From assembly GCA_026874595.1 (NCBI GenBank), contig CM049316.1, forward strand, positions 68,100,676 to 68,164,675: DNA of 64,000 nucleotides, read 5' to 3'. Under the pieces are notes generated by a model. The model was not told where the DNA came from, did not search any database, and saw nothing but the letters and a program-made list of their open reading frames with translations. Below, in pieces: positions 1-13,178 of this stretch. Source of the stretch: Sipunculus nudus. Lineage: Eukaryota; Annelida; Sipuncula; Golfingiida; Sipunculidae. The position numbers and the translations under genes are program-made. The first letter of the stretch is position 1. Every line of letters starts with the position of its first letter.

Positions 1-149
1 CATGATTACAAGCATGCATGGCTCGCATTGGTTATTGGGCGAGGCCTAACTTTAAGCGATACATTAAATGATTATTTACAGATTTTGCAACCAATCCCTA
101 CCATCAATGTTAAATGGAAGTGTCACGTTAGATGATTTCCAGATTTAAA

Positions 150-705
150 TTGCGGTGTCAACTGCAGGAAGAGAGCATTCGGTGTCCGAATTGACTGAAA
201 AGTGTCGCCAGTTTTGGGTCAGGTCTGTTGAATGTGGTCTGAACAAAAAAAATTGTTTGGTGTTCACTTTTCTTCTTATTGTTTGAAATGTGATCAACTG
301 AAAATATAAAAAAAATCTAGAGGGAATTAGTAAGTTCATATTAAGACATATTCTTGAGACTTAATAAAATCATCTCTCAACTGCTGGGATCCACAAATGG
401 TATCAGAAATGAAACAAAATGACACACATCTGTTGGCTGAAGAGGCAGCAACAAGAAGTTTAAAGAATTTACACCAGATGGCGCCGATTTCTTTCTCTAA
501 TAGCTGACACTGATAGTTGATGACGGATTTGTTGTTCTCTATTGTATTTACCGGAAAGATTCTGGTAAAATGATCCTCCAAAATGAAGTGTTCATAAATC
601 ATTTCGCATTTATTCGTACCTGACGTCACGTTGCTTGTCGTATTTGCTATTTTCGAAAGTGATATAAGGTAGCGAATTTGTTAAAAAATATAACCTGCAA
701 ATTTC
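150..705 (+). repeat. Dispersed ~560-bp repeat, copy A
   Basis: This aligns along its length with 3690-4250 in the same orientation. Shared landmarks in order are: a TGTCGCCA/TGTCGCTA block, AATGTGATCAAC/CATGTGATCAC, CATATTCTTGAGACTT, CTCTCAAC..CTGGGATCCA, CATCTGTTGGCT, GAATTTACA, CAGATGGCGCC/CAGAGGGCGC, GTATTTAC, and a GCTGACGTCA-like block. Substitutions and small indels suggest an old duplication or old copies of one transposable-element family. I saw no coding capacity or clear terminal repeats. Confidence 0.75.
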
Positions 706-2138
706 TTTTAAAAGTTGTGAATATATAACACATTGAGAAAATAAAGGTAACACGGGGTTATGATATACAACATTCCTTGAATATAGATAATTATGGCTGG
801 ATCACTTATTATTTAAAATGGAGTTCATTCGCGATAAATAAACCAGGAAAAATGAAAGTCAGACAGTAAGGTTTTACAGGAATCCTGATGCATGTACAAT
901 TAATGCTTCATTTCATATCACGTTCCAGCCCACGATCAAACAAGACGCCGCGCTGCAGCAGAAAAACGCCATGCGTGGTCAATATATATAGTCTGTCATA
1001 TGTCGGGCCGTACACAGCGTCCACTTACAGCCAAAAGTAAAAAATCATTCAGGCATTAATGACGCCACTTTGTAGCCGTGCCGCCGACGCCAAGCCAGGA
1101 ACTGATTACGCTTACTTCCAGTAAAAGTCCACAATGACGCCAGATTGGCGAGGCGTCGGTTCAGTATTACTCTAATATCACTTTCTTCTCCACTCAAGCC
1201 AGACAACATTGCATTTTCTGGTTGACTAACCGCGCATGCTCAGGAATGTCACGCGGTCCTGCACACACAGACCTACAAGAAAAGACCACGTGTTATCTTC
1301 CATTGATGGCTGTAATATATCACTCAACTCTGTTTTCTTCCGACTGATTTCACGCGCATGCTCCTCAGGCCCCTCAACACTTCCTGAACACGCACAGGGA
1401 TTGATTGTCAGAAAATTTGACGAGAGCTAAAACGGATAGTATTTTTTTGTCTCGTCAGCTCGATATATAACTCTATTTGGACTCGAGTATACTCGTAACT
1501 ATGGCGACGATCTGCAAAAGAAACGGCTGATGAGAAAATGCAAAAAAACAAGTTTGCTTTCTCAAGAACACTTTCCAGAAATCAGTGCGTTTGGGTTAAA
1601 TCTTTTTTTTTTTACTTCTTGTTATATAAAAGGATGAAGATTTAACATGACCAGATAACAAAAAAAATAGAATAAAAACAAATAAAATAACAAAATTTAT
1701 AATAATAAAAATTATATAAATATCAAATTTATTATTATAGCTCATTTATGCTTTTAGTGGGGAACAAATGAATATTATTAATATTATATTTTTTTGTGAA
1801 TCGCTGGAGCTCAAAATCGTTAAATTTCATTGAAAATCAAAATAAACATTTTTGCTGCCCGGGTAAAGGGTTTGTGTCTAAATTGACGTCGCGGTGCCTA
1901 AAAACAACCAGTTTTGGCCTTGCCAGTAACATATAATACTAGTCGCATGATTGACTTTTTTCTCATTGAACAAAAAGCGCCACCTGACCCCAGAAGGCCC
2001 CAGACCTGGCCTTGAACCCAAAATATATTTCTTAAGCAGACGCATTGGGACCGTTTAAATGAGTTTCTTCTTAGCTCAGATTTTTCGCGTCTCGAAACAC
2101 TTAATTATGTTTCGCTATGTTACACTTTACTTGGTATA
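706..2138. other. Intergenic, nothing recognised
   Basis: This is mostly AT-rich. A GC-balanced block at ~930-1440 holds only short chance reading frames. I see no splice-supported exon and no RNA gene. Confidence 0.6.
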
Positions 2139-2160
2139 TATATAATAATAATATACATAC

Positions 2161-2210
<50 letters not shown>
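2139..2210. repeat. Compound (TA)n-(GA)n microsatellite
   Basis: A (TA)n tract runs to 2179 and passes directly into a (AG)16-type tract ending at 2210. Confidence 0.95.
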
Positions 2211-2211
<1 letters not shown>

Positions 2212-2544
2212 AACACATTCCAGATATGCTAAACACTGCAGTAAGCACCATGGGTGTTGAAACTGATACGTATCAGAGTCCTAACCATATGTCTCGTCCA
2301 CTAGAAAGTCAGCAATAAAAAGAAACCTAGATTTTACTTATGCAATATGAGATGTAGCATAAAATAGATGACACTAGTTTGTAGGACAGCTCTGTCGTCG
2401 ATGTCTGAACAACAAAGCTGCATGCTATTTTTTTTAAGTCGTAATATAAATTATATACCAAAACAAATATAAGATAAAAGTATATAAAACACACTTTTGC
2501 GACTGAATCAATTCATCTAAAGGGCCTTTGAGACTTCCTGGTTC

Positions 2545-2690
2545 AGGTAAATAAAACAAAATTACGCGCCATCCAGTGGCGACATCTCCTTGCTAAAGCG
2601 ATAACAAATGTGTCTTAAAGTTTAGGAAAACGGCACCAGAGGGCGCCGGCACTCTTTCTCGAACAGTTAACAGGACTGCAGATTGATAAT
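2545..2690 (+). repeat. Partial copy of the ~560-bp dispersed repeat
   Basis: The core of copies A and B recurs here. GTAAATAAAACAAAATTACGC is followed by CCATCCAGTGGCGACATCT, a TTGCTAAA block, and CAGAGGGCGCCGGC. It is shorter and more divergent than the other two, and lies between them in the same orientation. Confidence 0.6.
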
Positions 2691-2699
2691 AAGTGGGAA

Positions 2700-3689
2700 G
2701 AGAAGAAGGGGCTTCTGGGGTTTAGAATGTTTCTTTTATGTTGTACTTATGGTCAAGATTTAACCGAATACAAGCTGTAAAAAATCTAGTATGTCTATGA
2801 TACGACAAAGTCACGTGTTAATAAGACAATTCTTAAGGGTTAACCAAATGCCATGAAAGTTATTTGTTTAGTTTGTCTGCCTAGAACATAAATACACGAT
2901 AGTGGAAGCTGGAGAACTATGAACTACATAACTGCAGGCAGCAACAAATAATGCTGAACTAGTAATCGATTGTATTACAGTGTACCGGTAGTTACATAAT
3001 GAAAACCATATTAGATCAAAACCCAGGAGTCTGGACAATTTTTCAGACTGGAAGGCCTTAAGTCTTTTGCGGTTTTTGACCCCCCCGCCCCCCCCCCCCC
3101 CAATCTTTTTTTTTTTTTTGTTAGTAGGTCAACTTAATAGTATTTTATGAAAGAACCCCTCTCCCCTTCCAGGTTATCTTATTATCTTTTGGTCGGATCC
3201 CCGTCCCCCTATCAAGTAATTAATTAGTCTTTAGGGGTTGGACACCCCCCCCCACCCCCCACCCCCACACACACACACACTCACTTTTCAGAGTTATGTT
3301 ATTAGCATTTTTGGGTTGTAACGCCCATCCTTTTTTTCCGGTTCTTCCTCTCCTTTAAAAATGTTATTGGTATTTCTTTGAGATCCTCCCCTAAAGAATA
3401 ACATTTACTAAAAGATAATGACAATATTCAACAAGCAAATATTGTCATTGTCTGTAAATAAATGTGAATAATTTCAACAGTCACTCTGGAAACAAAACAA
3501 CATACTGTTTTTCGTGACTCTTAAAGTGTGAGAATTGTACGGGTCAACAGTTATAAGCAAGAGTTGCTGACAAAAACCTTGTCTCAAAGTTAAACATTTA
3601 AAATAAAGGAAGTTATTACTTTGATTACATGTTAGTGGTTGAGATGTGATGATATCAAATTTACAACACAGCACACAAACAGAGCTTTC
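2700..3689. other. Intergenic with poly-C, poly-T and (CA)n tracts
   Basis: C-rich homopolymer tracts lie at about 3080-3102 and 3243-3267, followed by (CA)n at 3267-3281 and T runs near 3107-3120. No gene is recognised. Confidence 0.6.
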
Positions 3690-4250
3690 AGTATAGGAGT
3701 TGGCTAATAGGTGTCGCTAGATGTCTGTCAAATGTGATCGAACTAAAACATTGTACATATGTCGTTCAGTTCTCTTCTTGTTGTGTAACATGTGATCACT
3801 TGGGTATTTAAAAAATGGAAATAAATTAATTTATATTAAACATATTCTTGAGACTTTATGAAATAATCTCTCAACCTCTGGGATCCATAAAATGGGAACA
3901 TAAATGAAACTAGATAACACAAACGACCCATCCAGTGGCGACATCTGTTGGCTAAAAAGATAATAACAACAGCAAGCTTGAGGAATTTACATCAGAGGGC
4001 GCTGAAATTTAGAATTGCTAATAATTAATTTGCTGATTACAGGTTTGGCTTGACACTTTTGTAGATGATTTAGCTTATTTATTTATTGTGGTATTTACAG
4101 GAAATATTATGTAAAGATAATCTTCCAGAATGAGGTGTTAATAAACAATTCGCACGTATAAGTAGCTGACGTCAAGTTGTTGTTTGTGGTGGCTACTTTT
4201 GATATGAATATTCAACAGCGGAATTTGTAAAAATATAACTTGCAAACACG
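3690..4250 (+). repeat. Dispersed ~560-bp repeat, copy B
   Basis: This is a direct repeat of 150-705 (see copy A). It includes the CCATCCAGTGGCGACATCTG segment that is also seen at 2564-2588, and ends in the shared AATTTGTAAAAATATAACTTG block. It is followed within 50 bp by a (CA)n/(TA)n tract. Confidence 0.75.
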
Positions 4251-4299
4251 AGTATCATCAATTGTAAAAATCATTAAAGCAGTAGTTATACACACACAC

Positions 4300-4301
<2 letters not shown>

Positions 4302-4348
<47 letters not shown>
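4302..4348. repeat. (TA)n microsatellite
   Basis: Unbroken TA dinucleotides follow a short (CA)n run. Confidence 0.95.
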
Positions 4349-4351
<3 letters not shown>

Positions 4352-4434
4352 GATTTATATATATACACAGAGACGTTTCATGCTGAAAACTATCACGAGA
4401 ATCATGAAAACAATACCAAAGATGGTGATAATGA

Positions 4435-5875
4435 ATGACAACCACCATTAGGTAGTGACGACGGTGATGATGATGATGATGACGACAACCACAACAATGA
4501 TTAAGGTGAAGATAATGGTGACGACAAAGACCATGCATGACAACCATGCATGATCATTGATGGCATTTACGATTATGATGCCTATGACCACGAATACGAC
4601 GATGATGTTGGTCATGACGACAGCGACCATGATGATGACGACCATCCCCTATGACAACAACAACCAGGTCGACGACGACGATGATGATGATGATGATGGT
4701 GAAGGTTGTGGTGTAGGTGGTGGTGATGATGATGATGATGATGATGGTGGTGGTGATGATGATTATGGTGGTGGTGACGGTGGAGGTGGTGGTAGTGGTG
4801 ATGATGATGATGGTGGTGGTGATTATGGTGGTGGTGATGATGATGATGATGATGGTGGTGATGATGATTATGGTGGTGGTGGTGGTGGAGGTGGTGGTGG
4901 TGGTGATGATGATGATGGTGGTGGTGATGATGATGATGGTAGTGGTGATGATTATTATGGTGGTGGTGATGATGATTATGGTGGTGGTGATGGTGATGAT
5001 GATTATGGTGGTGGTGATGATGATTATGGTGGTGGTAATGATGATGATGGTAGTGGTGATGATGATTATGGTGGTGGTGATGGTGGGGGTGGTGGTAGTG
5101 GTGGTGATGATGATGGTAGTGGTGATGATGATGATGGTGGTGGTGATGATGATTATGGTTGTGGTGGTGGTAGTGGTGATGATGATGGTAGTGGTGATGA
5201 TGATGATTGTGGTGGTGATGATGATTATGGTGGTGGTGGTGGTGGTAGTGGTGATGATGATGGTAGTGGTGATGATGATGATGGTAGTGGTGATGATGAT
5301 GATGGTGGTGGTGGTGGTGATGATGATTATGGTGGTGGTGATGGTGGAGGTGGTGGTAGTGGTGATGATGATGATAGTAGTGGTGATGGTGATGATGGTG
5401 GTGTGATGATGATTATGGTGGTGGTGATGGTGATGGTGGTGGTAGTGGTGATGATGATTATGGTGGTGGTGGTGATGATGATGATGGTGGTGGTGATGAT
5501 GATTATGGTGGTGGTGATGATGATGATGGTGGTGGTGGTGGTGGTGATGATGATTATGGTGGCGGTGATGGTGGAGGTGGTGGTAGTGGTGATGATGATG
5601 ATGGTAGTGGTGATGATGATGATGGTGGTGGTGATGATGATTATGGTGGAGGTGGTGGTAGTGGTGATGATGATGATGATGATGATGATGATGGTGGTGA
5701 TGGTGGTTGTGGTGATGAAGATGATGATGATGATCGTGATGATGATCGTGATGATGATGATGACGTCCATGGTGACTAGGACAACGACGACGAAAACGAC
5801 CATGAAATCGATGACAATGATCATGATAATGATGATGATGACGACAAAGGTGATGATGATGATGATGATGCCCGT
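4435..5875. repeat. GAT/GGT trinucleotide array (~1.2-1.4 kb)
   Basis: Alternating blocks of (GATGAT)n and (GGTGGT)n, with occasional TAT and AGT triplets, give a loose 18-24-bp higher-order period. All three plus-strand frames stay open for long stretches because the unit is a multiple of three. The apparent Asp/Gly-, Met/Val- and (on the minus strand) Ile/Thr-only products are therefore artefacts. The edges decay into imperfect GAC/GAT triplets. The G-rich strand has many GGTGG runs. Confidence 0.93.
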
Positions 5876-5880
5876 TTAAC

Positions 5881-6217
5881 GAACATATGTGCTAAAAGGC
5901 ATGAACTTAATGATAAAATTCAAATTTGATCAGGTCTTATTCAAAGCATATATATAAAACACACACACATGATACACGTAACATTTTGCATAAGTAGCGG
6001 TATTTCTTTTATAATACATGATCATATTTATTCCACAGACCATGATTAACTCATGGTACAAGTTATGGTATAAATGTTTTTATAAAATAACAAAGATGAT
6101 TATATTCGCAATCCGGTAACCTACATGGTATATGGTGCCCGGAGAAGACCGCATTCAGACTAGCCATGTTGTATAGAGGGTGGAGAAAGATTGATATATC
6201 CGGGAGACAATGGCTAG
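5881..6217. other. Intergenic, nothing recognised
   Basis: AT-rich sequence between the trinucleotide array and the 247-bp repeat. No feature is supported. Confidence 0.5.
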
Positions 6218-6464
6218 ATTGGTGTTAATGAGCTGCAGCACGCGGGGTCGGACCCCCGCTGTTAGAGACCTCATCCAGATTATCTTTGATGATGCTGAAC
6301 TTGCTGGACAAGACAGCAGCTTGTCACCGATACGGGCTGGTACAGGCTGTGCTGTCACGGGCTGTCCGAGTGGTCAAGCAAGTGACCGTTAACCAACTGT
6401 CACCACACCGCTACTGTCACGGGGAATTAAGGTGTGGATTTATTACATTTGAATTAAGATGTAT
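6218..6464 (+). repeat. 247-bp dispersed repeat, copy 1
   Basis: This is nearly identical to the reverse complement of 13179-13425. Both copies are exactly 247 bp, and I counted about three substitutions and no indel. Similarity stops abruptly at both ends, with no obvious target-site duplication. The strand reading from 13179 contains a B-box-like GGGATCCGACCCC, which is weak evidence for a SINE. No coding function is claimed for the short frames inside. Confidence 0.9.
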
Positions 6465-9100
6465 TATGAATGTGCAGGGATCTTTTATATGGGTGCAGCT
6501 ATAGCAGAGAAACGTTGAAGTCTCTCACTATGTTCGTCTGGTTGATTATCTATACAGATTTAATTCTCAAAATAACCAAGAAGAAAATAAATGGAACAAA
6601 AATATGAACAATAAAAAATGTAAAATGCTATGAAATGGTATGCTAGTATAGTGACAAATTTGATAAACATTCTGAGACCGCAAATCCTCTAGAAACCTAA
6701 TACAATATTGCTGTGTGTTACAAAGGGACTATGTCCATGATTTCCATGGTTGGATTACAAGTGATCTCCAGAACAAAGGTGACCCTCGCCAAAAGTAAAA
6801 AATTACTAGTATATCATGCTGTTTTATATAGACAATCTCCAATATCTAGTCGAATTTCCTTGGTATTAGCATAATCACCTACACAATCACATCAAAATCT
6901 GTTCATAACTTATTGAAAAAAGATACTAACAGACAAAAAACAAGAAATTACGATGAAAACATACCATATCTCGCTAATTAGAGGAGATTTAAACAGGTCT
7001 ATAATGCCCAAAATATACTTTGAAGATATCACTATAACATCTTGGAACAAACTTGTTTTTATTTTATTTCATTGTTTTATATAATTATGATAAATCAACC
7101 AGGTTTTCAATTACCAATGTGATCAAAATACGGATGATTTGGCTCTTCGACAGCTTGCAAATGTTATTTGATCCTAGATTACTATTTATGCCTACAGTGA
7201 CCAAAAACATATTACCACGTCCAGGAGATATAGTCTTTCATCCTAATACAATACAGACCCCCCCCCCCCCCCCCCCCCATTTGCATTTTATAGAAATCTA
7301 ACAGGATATTATTAATAAATGTATTATAGATAATTGTTATATACTGTGAACACCTCTCCAATAACCAAAGCTACAACGTTATATATATTTATATGTAGTG
7401 TTACGAGTACAGATTATAGATAGGAAAAGTCTGTATATATGTCAGGGATCTATGTAACCAGAGAATGGAATGTTTGATGTGTATATGTGTTCACACTTTG
7501 TGGTCGATATAGTCCAAATAGTGTTTTATTGTGCACGAGAATGATGTATGGAGATCGCAAAAGGCGTGTCTATATGGTATGCCCTTGGTGGTTGTACTAG
7601 AAATACTGTAATCTATCTTCTTTGAGTGAGTGATTGGTTCTTTAAGTATAAGGAGCTCGCTGACACGTACTGAAATCCACCTTAACACTCCCCGCAGGGT
7701 TTAAGCGCTAACCAGATTACTGTGACGACTTGCACACCACCGGCGAGTGACGCAGCGATTCAAGAACGGAACCAAACTCCCCACCCGCGCGCTCAGCGAG
7801 GCACGGGCCACTTAGCGGTCATACGACTGACCACTGTCCAAGTCTCATCGCGGTAATCATCCCATCAACCAGCTGACCATCTGACATTGTGATATCAGGA
7901 TCGTGTAGCGTGTTTTGACAGGCCTTATTGCCGGCAATGTAGATGGTAATACAATTTTCTATGGCGTATTAGCGGGAATTCCAGTACGGTTTGTGGCAGC
8001 AATGTCTATACCGGATGTTAATACTCGCCTACACTTGAGTTCTGACATCAGAGAACTTGGTAGAAACTGAAAACCTTTGTTGTGTACAGATCTGGATAAC
8101 TTGTTACATATACGGGTACAACCCCTCCTCCCTGTCTGTATTTCTAGCTGTTTGTCTCCTTCTCCCTCTCACTCTCTCCTGCGCCCCCAGAATCACAAAC
8201 ACACAATTCCAATAATTATCGAGAATGTCTGAAGTTCCATTTGACACATTTATAACAGGCTAATGAAGATAACTAATGGTCGCTTTCTAACGTTCAAAAG
8301 AAGAGTTTTAGACGAGGCAGCGCTGTCTGTACGAGGGTGGAGGCGGTGTACAGGCGTTCTGTTGCTGCTTTGCTTGCGTGTCCGACTTCTTTTCTTGGAC
8401 CCGGCGGTGGCTGGTGGTCTTGAGTTAACCTGGGAAGGCGTCTTTGATCCTTTTGCGCTTGGCTTGGTGTGGCATTTTCAGCATTTATCGCTCATTCATT
8501 CTATCAGTGTCTTCTACCTCCGCCTTTCAAGACCAGACCAACCACAAAATCATCTGTGTCGTTGCTGAGGGAGTTGATGCGGATCCGACCGTGTCGGATT
8601 TTAACGTGACCAGCTCGGGCGCCGACTTCACTTTTCAACAACAAACATTAATTACAACGTACAATTACATTTCATTTTATGCAAAAAATTATATTCATAA
8701 TGATTGTAAAATTGACTTTAAAATTCATGTTATCAAATTCTACATATTTTTGGGAAATTTATATTTGTGGAACGGGAATACTAAAATTGTATATTCAAAT
8801 CAATCAAATTGGACGCCAGTCATATTAATACAATTTTAAATGGACAAAATATGCATTTCATTAATAATTAAGATATCCTGATGAGCGTACGACATAAATT
8901 CATATTAGACCAAAAATAAGTCTATAACATCTAACAATCCAGCACAGTGCACTACATGTACCGTCTCTGGCTGTTTGCTCTTTTACCGTGTTTTTTCTTG
9001 TATAAAATCGAATTTATTTTTATATTTTTTCATGTTACCTTAAATTAACACAAGAAAGAATAAATTTGTAATGGCTAAACAAAAAAAGCCTGTGAATGGA

Positions 9101-9102
<2 letters not shown>
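6465..9102. other. Intergenic with a poly-C tract and a GC-balanced block
   Basis: A C tract of about 20 bases lies at 7258-7278. GC-balanced, non-repetitive sequence lies at ~7.69-8.05 kb and ~8.26-8.65 kb. The reading frames there (up to 131 codons) show no recognised domain. Confidence 0.5.

Positions 9103-9162
<60 letters not shown>
9103..9162. repeat. (TA)n microsatellite
   Basis: About 30 uninterrupted AT dinucleotides. Confidence 0.95.
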
Positions 9163-9169
<7 letters not shown>

Positions 9170-11030
9170 TAGATTGTTGTGTTGTATCGAAGTTCGTGTG
9201 TCATAATTGCACTCATCACCATGTGTTTTTTTTTTCTATTACAACCTGCACAGTATTAAATGACAACTAAAATCTCATTAACACGTCACATTTGTCTCAA
9301 GGGGCCCCTCCGGAGCTTTACGACAATGTTTTGCGACATGCCGTTGTATGGCTGTCACTTCCGCAGATGTCGTTACTGTCTCCTGGAAGTCGCATCATCT
9401 TAAATTCAGTTGCCGGAGGGCTGGTTTCATGGAAGACACACATGGCGAGGTTTACTGGCAGCTTTTCAGGCTCGCTCATGTGAAACGCTGTCTGCGATTC
9501 GCGACACTGAGCGCGCGCGCCAACACAAAACATGCACCTAAAACGGGGCACTTGTGCCCGTCGCGGAACTGTACACATGCCATCATTGTCCCTTGTTAGG
9601 TTTACAGGAATAACACCTGCCCAGAAGGGCTGGCCTATTTCAAGTAGCAGGGGGTTCAGTTTAACATGTACAATATTACAAAAATAAAATAACTATTTTT
9701 AATAAAAGTTAAATCTTTTTTAGTATGATAGATTCGAAATGCCCTATATATCTGCTTTTAAATCAAACCATAGCAGCTGACACGTGTTACTTTTGTCGAA
9801 TGAGTCTTATATCACACCTGTTCGTAAAATAGAACCTGCCAAGTACTTATCCGCGATTAATCCATGCACGCACTAGTCCCGGAATCCGCGCGCGTCCTTT
9901 GAACTCTGAAATGCCCAGGAATGTCACGCCCGCCCGCCATCTGCCCCTGGTGTTCATTGCCTTGTTGATTTCACGTGCTCTGACACGAAAGGTATCTGGT
10001 GTCCTCGCACACAATCTTATCTCCTACCACACTGCTTGTGTTGTTGCTGAAAAAAAAATTAGCTTAATATCATTTCAGGGAATATTTATTCAGAAATTGT
10101 CAAAATTACGGCCATAAAAGTGCATTTGCTCACTGTTATTTATCATATATTGGTATATGATAATATTGTCTACTGGTTCATTTAATTAAAAAAAAAATCT
10201 ACTCTTTTATACTATAAATGTGTAGGGAACCCCATGGACAAATACCTCCTTCTAAAAGTTAAAGAAGCATTTTCTAGTCCCATAAAAATCAGTTGTACCC
10301 ATCTCATTTATATCCTCTAGTAAACCGTGTAGTCTTACTGTAATATTAGTCATTACAGTTCAAGCTGAACGCTATTTTCATAAGTGGCATCGGTATAATA
10401 CGTCGTCATTTTCAACGGCTATTTCGTTGTTTTCAAGTGCGTTTGTATGAGCCATGACGCAGCTGATCCCGAGGTGCTGCTGTGTATGCAAACAACAGAT
10501 TACGTGCGTCCGACGCACAGACATACCACACCCTTGCATTATTTGGCCAGTTGAGCACCTGGGGCTTTTCATAGATCTGCAGCGTTTCGTGATAGCTTCG
10601 TGTGTTAGTAAATCTTTAACCAAATAGATTTATCTTCTTTAAATTTTTGCTTACGTAAATGTTTCTATATGTGAACCATGTTTATATTTTCTTTGTAACA
10701 TGTTGTAATTATATGGTATATTCTATATATATCTAGAGCTTTATAATATGTGATGCATATATATACGTATTTCATGTTCTGTGTTTCTGTAATGTTGTGT
10801 TAATTTATGTTATGATCTATGGCTTGCATTATATACAATGCATGAAGTAATAACTTGACAAAGTGCACAATATACACATGCTGTGTTATTTTGTTTATGT
10901 TTTAATAACTGTGCGTAATTTATAAGTATAGCATGCTATGCTTTGCTATAATATGAAATGTTATAATGTGATCTATCATATGCAAACATATGCATAATTG
11001 TTTTTTATAATAATAAAAACTTAATAATAA
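9163..11030. other. Intergenic, nothing recognised
   Basis: GC-balanced blocks lie at ~9.28-9.60 and 10.37-10.60 kb and the rest is AT-rich. Overlapping short reading frames on both strands at 9.3-9.6 kb reflect composition, not a supported gene. Confidence 0.5.
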
Positions 11031-11035
11031 CAATA

Positions 11036-11056
11036 ATGATAATTATTATTATTATA

Positions 11057-11122
<66 letters not shown>
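11036..11122. repeat. (ATT)n microsatellite
   Basis: About 80 bp of TTA/ATT triplets with a few interruptions. Confidence 0.93.
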
Positions 11123-11125
11123 GTT

Positions 11126-12200
11126 ATAGTAGTGATAATGATAAAATACTAATGAATGTTATACCTTTTAGTGTCTCATACCATAGATTAAAACAATGTA
11201 TCAAATTTCCGCCAATTAATTTATACATATATATATATGTCAAATGATATATAAAAATACCTTATAATATATAATCTGTCAAGTTTTCTTTATTGGCTAT
11301 TTAACAGCTATAGGTGCATGCATGCATGTTCGTGCAGCACAGTGCATAAACCGTGCACATGTGAAGATCACGTGACCTGCGATATGACGGGACGCCATTA
11401 TATGTATGTAATTTATAACCATTTTAATAAAGGCCTGGTATCACCCCGAAACATCCCTGTTAAAAGAACATTATATAAGTAATATAATTACATCGAAACA
11501 GCTGCAGATATACATGTATATTTAATGACAAGCGTTCTATACAGTCTTGTCAATAACGGGCTCTGTAAAGGTATATTTTTATCTTCTTTATGGCTGAGTA
11601 AGGCCTTTAATCAAATACAAAACATCAACAATCAAGGATAATTGAGTTCTTACATGAGGAGGCGACTTGAAGATTTCCCAGGTTACCTTTATCATATATG
11701 CTTTTGTTATTTGTATGGCGAACATAATATTACAGCAGAGTCTATATTTTTGTAAGTAATTGATTGCACCGTCCGCATTGGCAATTGAGCTGTTGGTATC
11801 GTGCAAGAACCATGCACGTGCAAAATTACACTCTATGCGTGCATGAGAAATTGTTCTAACTCACTTTCACCTCGAACCCACCTTGTCCCAGCCAGTTAAC
11901 TCGACACGCAACCTAACATTGATTAACTTGTATATACATCTCGTAAGTGCATTTGTCTTTTATTATGTCCACATCACGCAATAAAAGAAACGAGCACTTT
12001 AAACATACAATTGAAGGTGAGTCTTTAAATTAACTTCGCGGTGATCCCCTCATATCATACATATCAACAATTGCCATATTCCGTGAGCTCTTTGCGAACC
12101 TTACATGTATATGGCCGTTCACACGTTTTTGTCATGCAATACTTAACGATATATGATTGCATTGCTTCAGTGGAGTTCTATCTAAAAGTGCTAGCTCGAA
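11126..12200. other. Intergenic, nothing recognised
   Basis: AT-rich sequence with short TA tracts. No gene, RNA or larger repeat is recognised. Confidence 0.5.
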
Positions 12201-12206
12201 TTCTGC

Positions 12207-12208
<2 letters not shown>

Positions 12209-12242
<34 letters not shown>
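12209..12242. repeat. (TA)n microsatellite
   Basis: Uninterrupted TA dinucleotides. Confidence 0.93.
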
Positions 12243-12243
<1 letters not shown>

Positions 12244-12679
12244 CAAAAATTGTCGCTTGTTCTTTTCATACCTTTGAATATAGGGTACAAAGATGTGTTT
12301 CCTAAATTTTATATCCTGGAAGGTCATTTTATATGTGTTCAGATGTATATATGGTCTGTAATTATACCATATATACATAAATGAAATCTTATTGTTTATC
12401 TTTACATACAGGCCCCCAAGCGCATTCTAGTGCGTGGGATTGAACCATGCAAGCAGACCTCCACATCAGTAAACTTTATTCTTGAAAAGTGACTTTATAC
12501 TTGTCTCATAATTTGGTTAGAACAATTATGTTTTTCAGTTGATTAATATTTCACTGGCAATCTTGACGATCTTGATGAACAAAACTTGATGACAAAAGAT
12601 TTTTGTCGTGCAATAAAAAGAAATGATGTATCATGCATGTATGGAATGGTTATATTAGGCCTATATGTAAGTTGTGCAA

Positions 12680-12680
<1 letters not shown>

Positions 12681-12736
<56 letters not shown>
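12681..12736. repeat. (TA)n microsatellite
   Basis: Uninterrupted TA dinucleotides. Confidence 0.94.
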
Positions 12737-12739
<3 letters not shown>

Positions 12740-13178
12740 TATGCAGGTTTCCTGCAATAAACAAGTACTAGAGTGCTCTATGGTCTTACACCATAGCTTT
12801 ATAATTATACAAATACAAAAGAATCAAGTTTTGTCAGGCATTTTTACTACAACGTATTGTCTCGTGGAACATGTTGCACTCATCAGGTAAGGTTTTCTCG
12901 GAGCCGGCATATATAAAAGCCTGTGTATATTAGTCTAATTTTAGTAACAGTTTACAAAATGCAAATGCTTTGTATGTATCTATGTTTCATTTTCTACAGG
13001 ACTCCAGATGGACCCGACCTAGCTGATTTCTCGAGTCCTTACCTCGAGTCCGAGTCAATGACCCTCGAGTCCAAATCGAACTCTGAGTATCTTATAAAAA
13101 AAAATTGGGCTCGAGTCCGGACTCAAGTCTCAACTCTGGACAGAATGCTGAAGCTTTTTCCTCTTCCGCATGCATGCT
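12737..13178. other. Intergenic with CTCGAGTC-rich stretch
   Basis: From ~13031 to 13135 the words CTCGAGTCC and GAGTCCGAGTC recur in an irregular array. No gene is recognised. Confidence 0.45.

Noticed and set aside
4557-5879. 440-codon Asp/Gly then Met/Val-rich frame
   Set aside because: It is entirely a GAT/GGT trinucleotide array. Frames on both strands are open because the period is a multiple of three, and the product changes composition only when the repeat register slips.
6286-6504. Frames of ~60 codons that recur in both 247-bp repeats
   Set aside because: The identical peptides reflect the repeated DNA. The frame ends lie outside the repeat and there is no family match.
12421-12460. 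B-box-like GGTTCAATCCC on the minus strand
   Set aside because: No A box at the right distance and no stem pairing, so a tRNA or SINE call is not supported.
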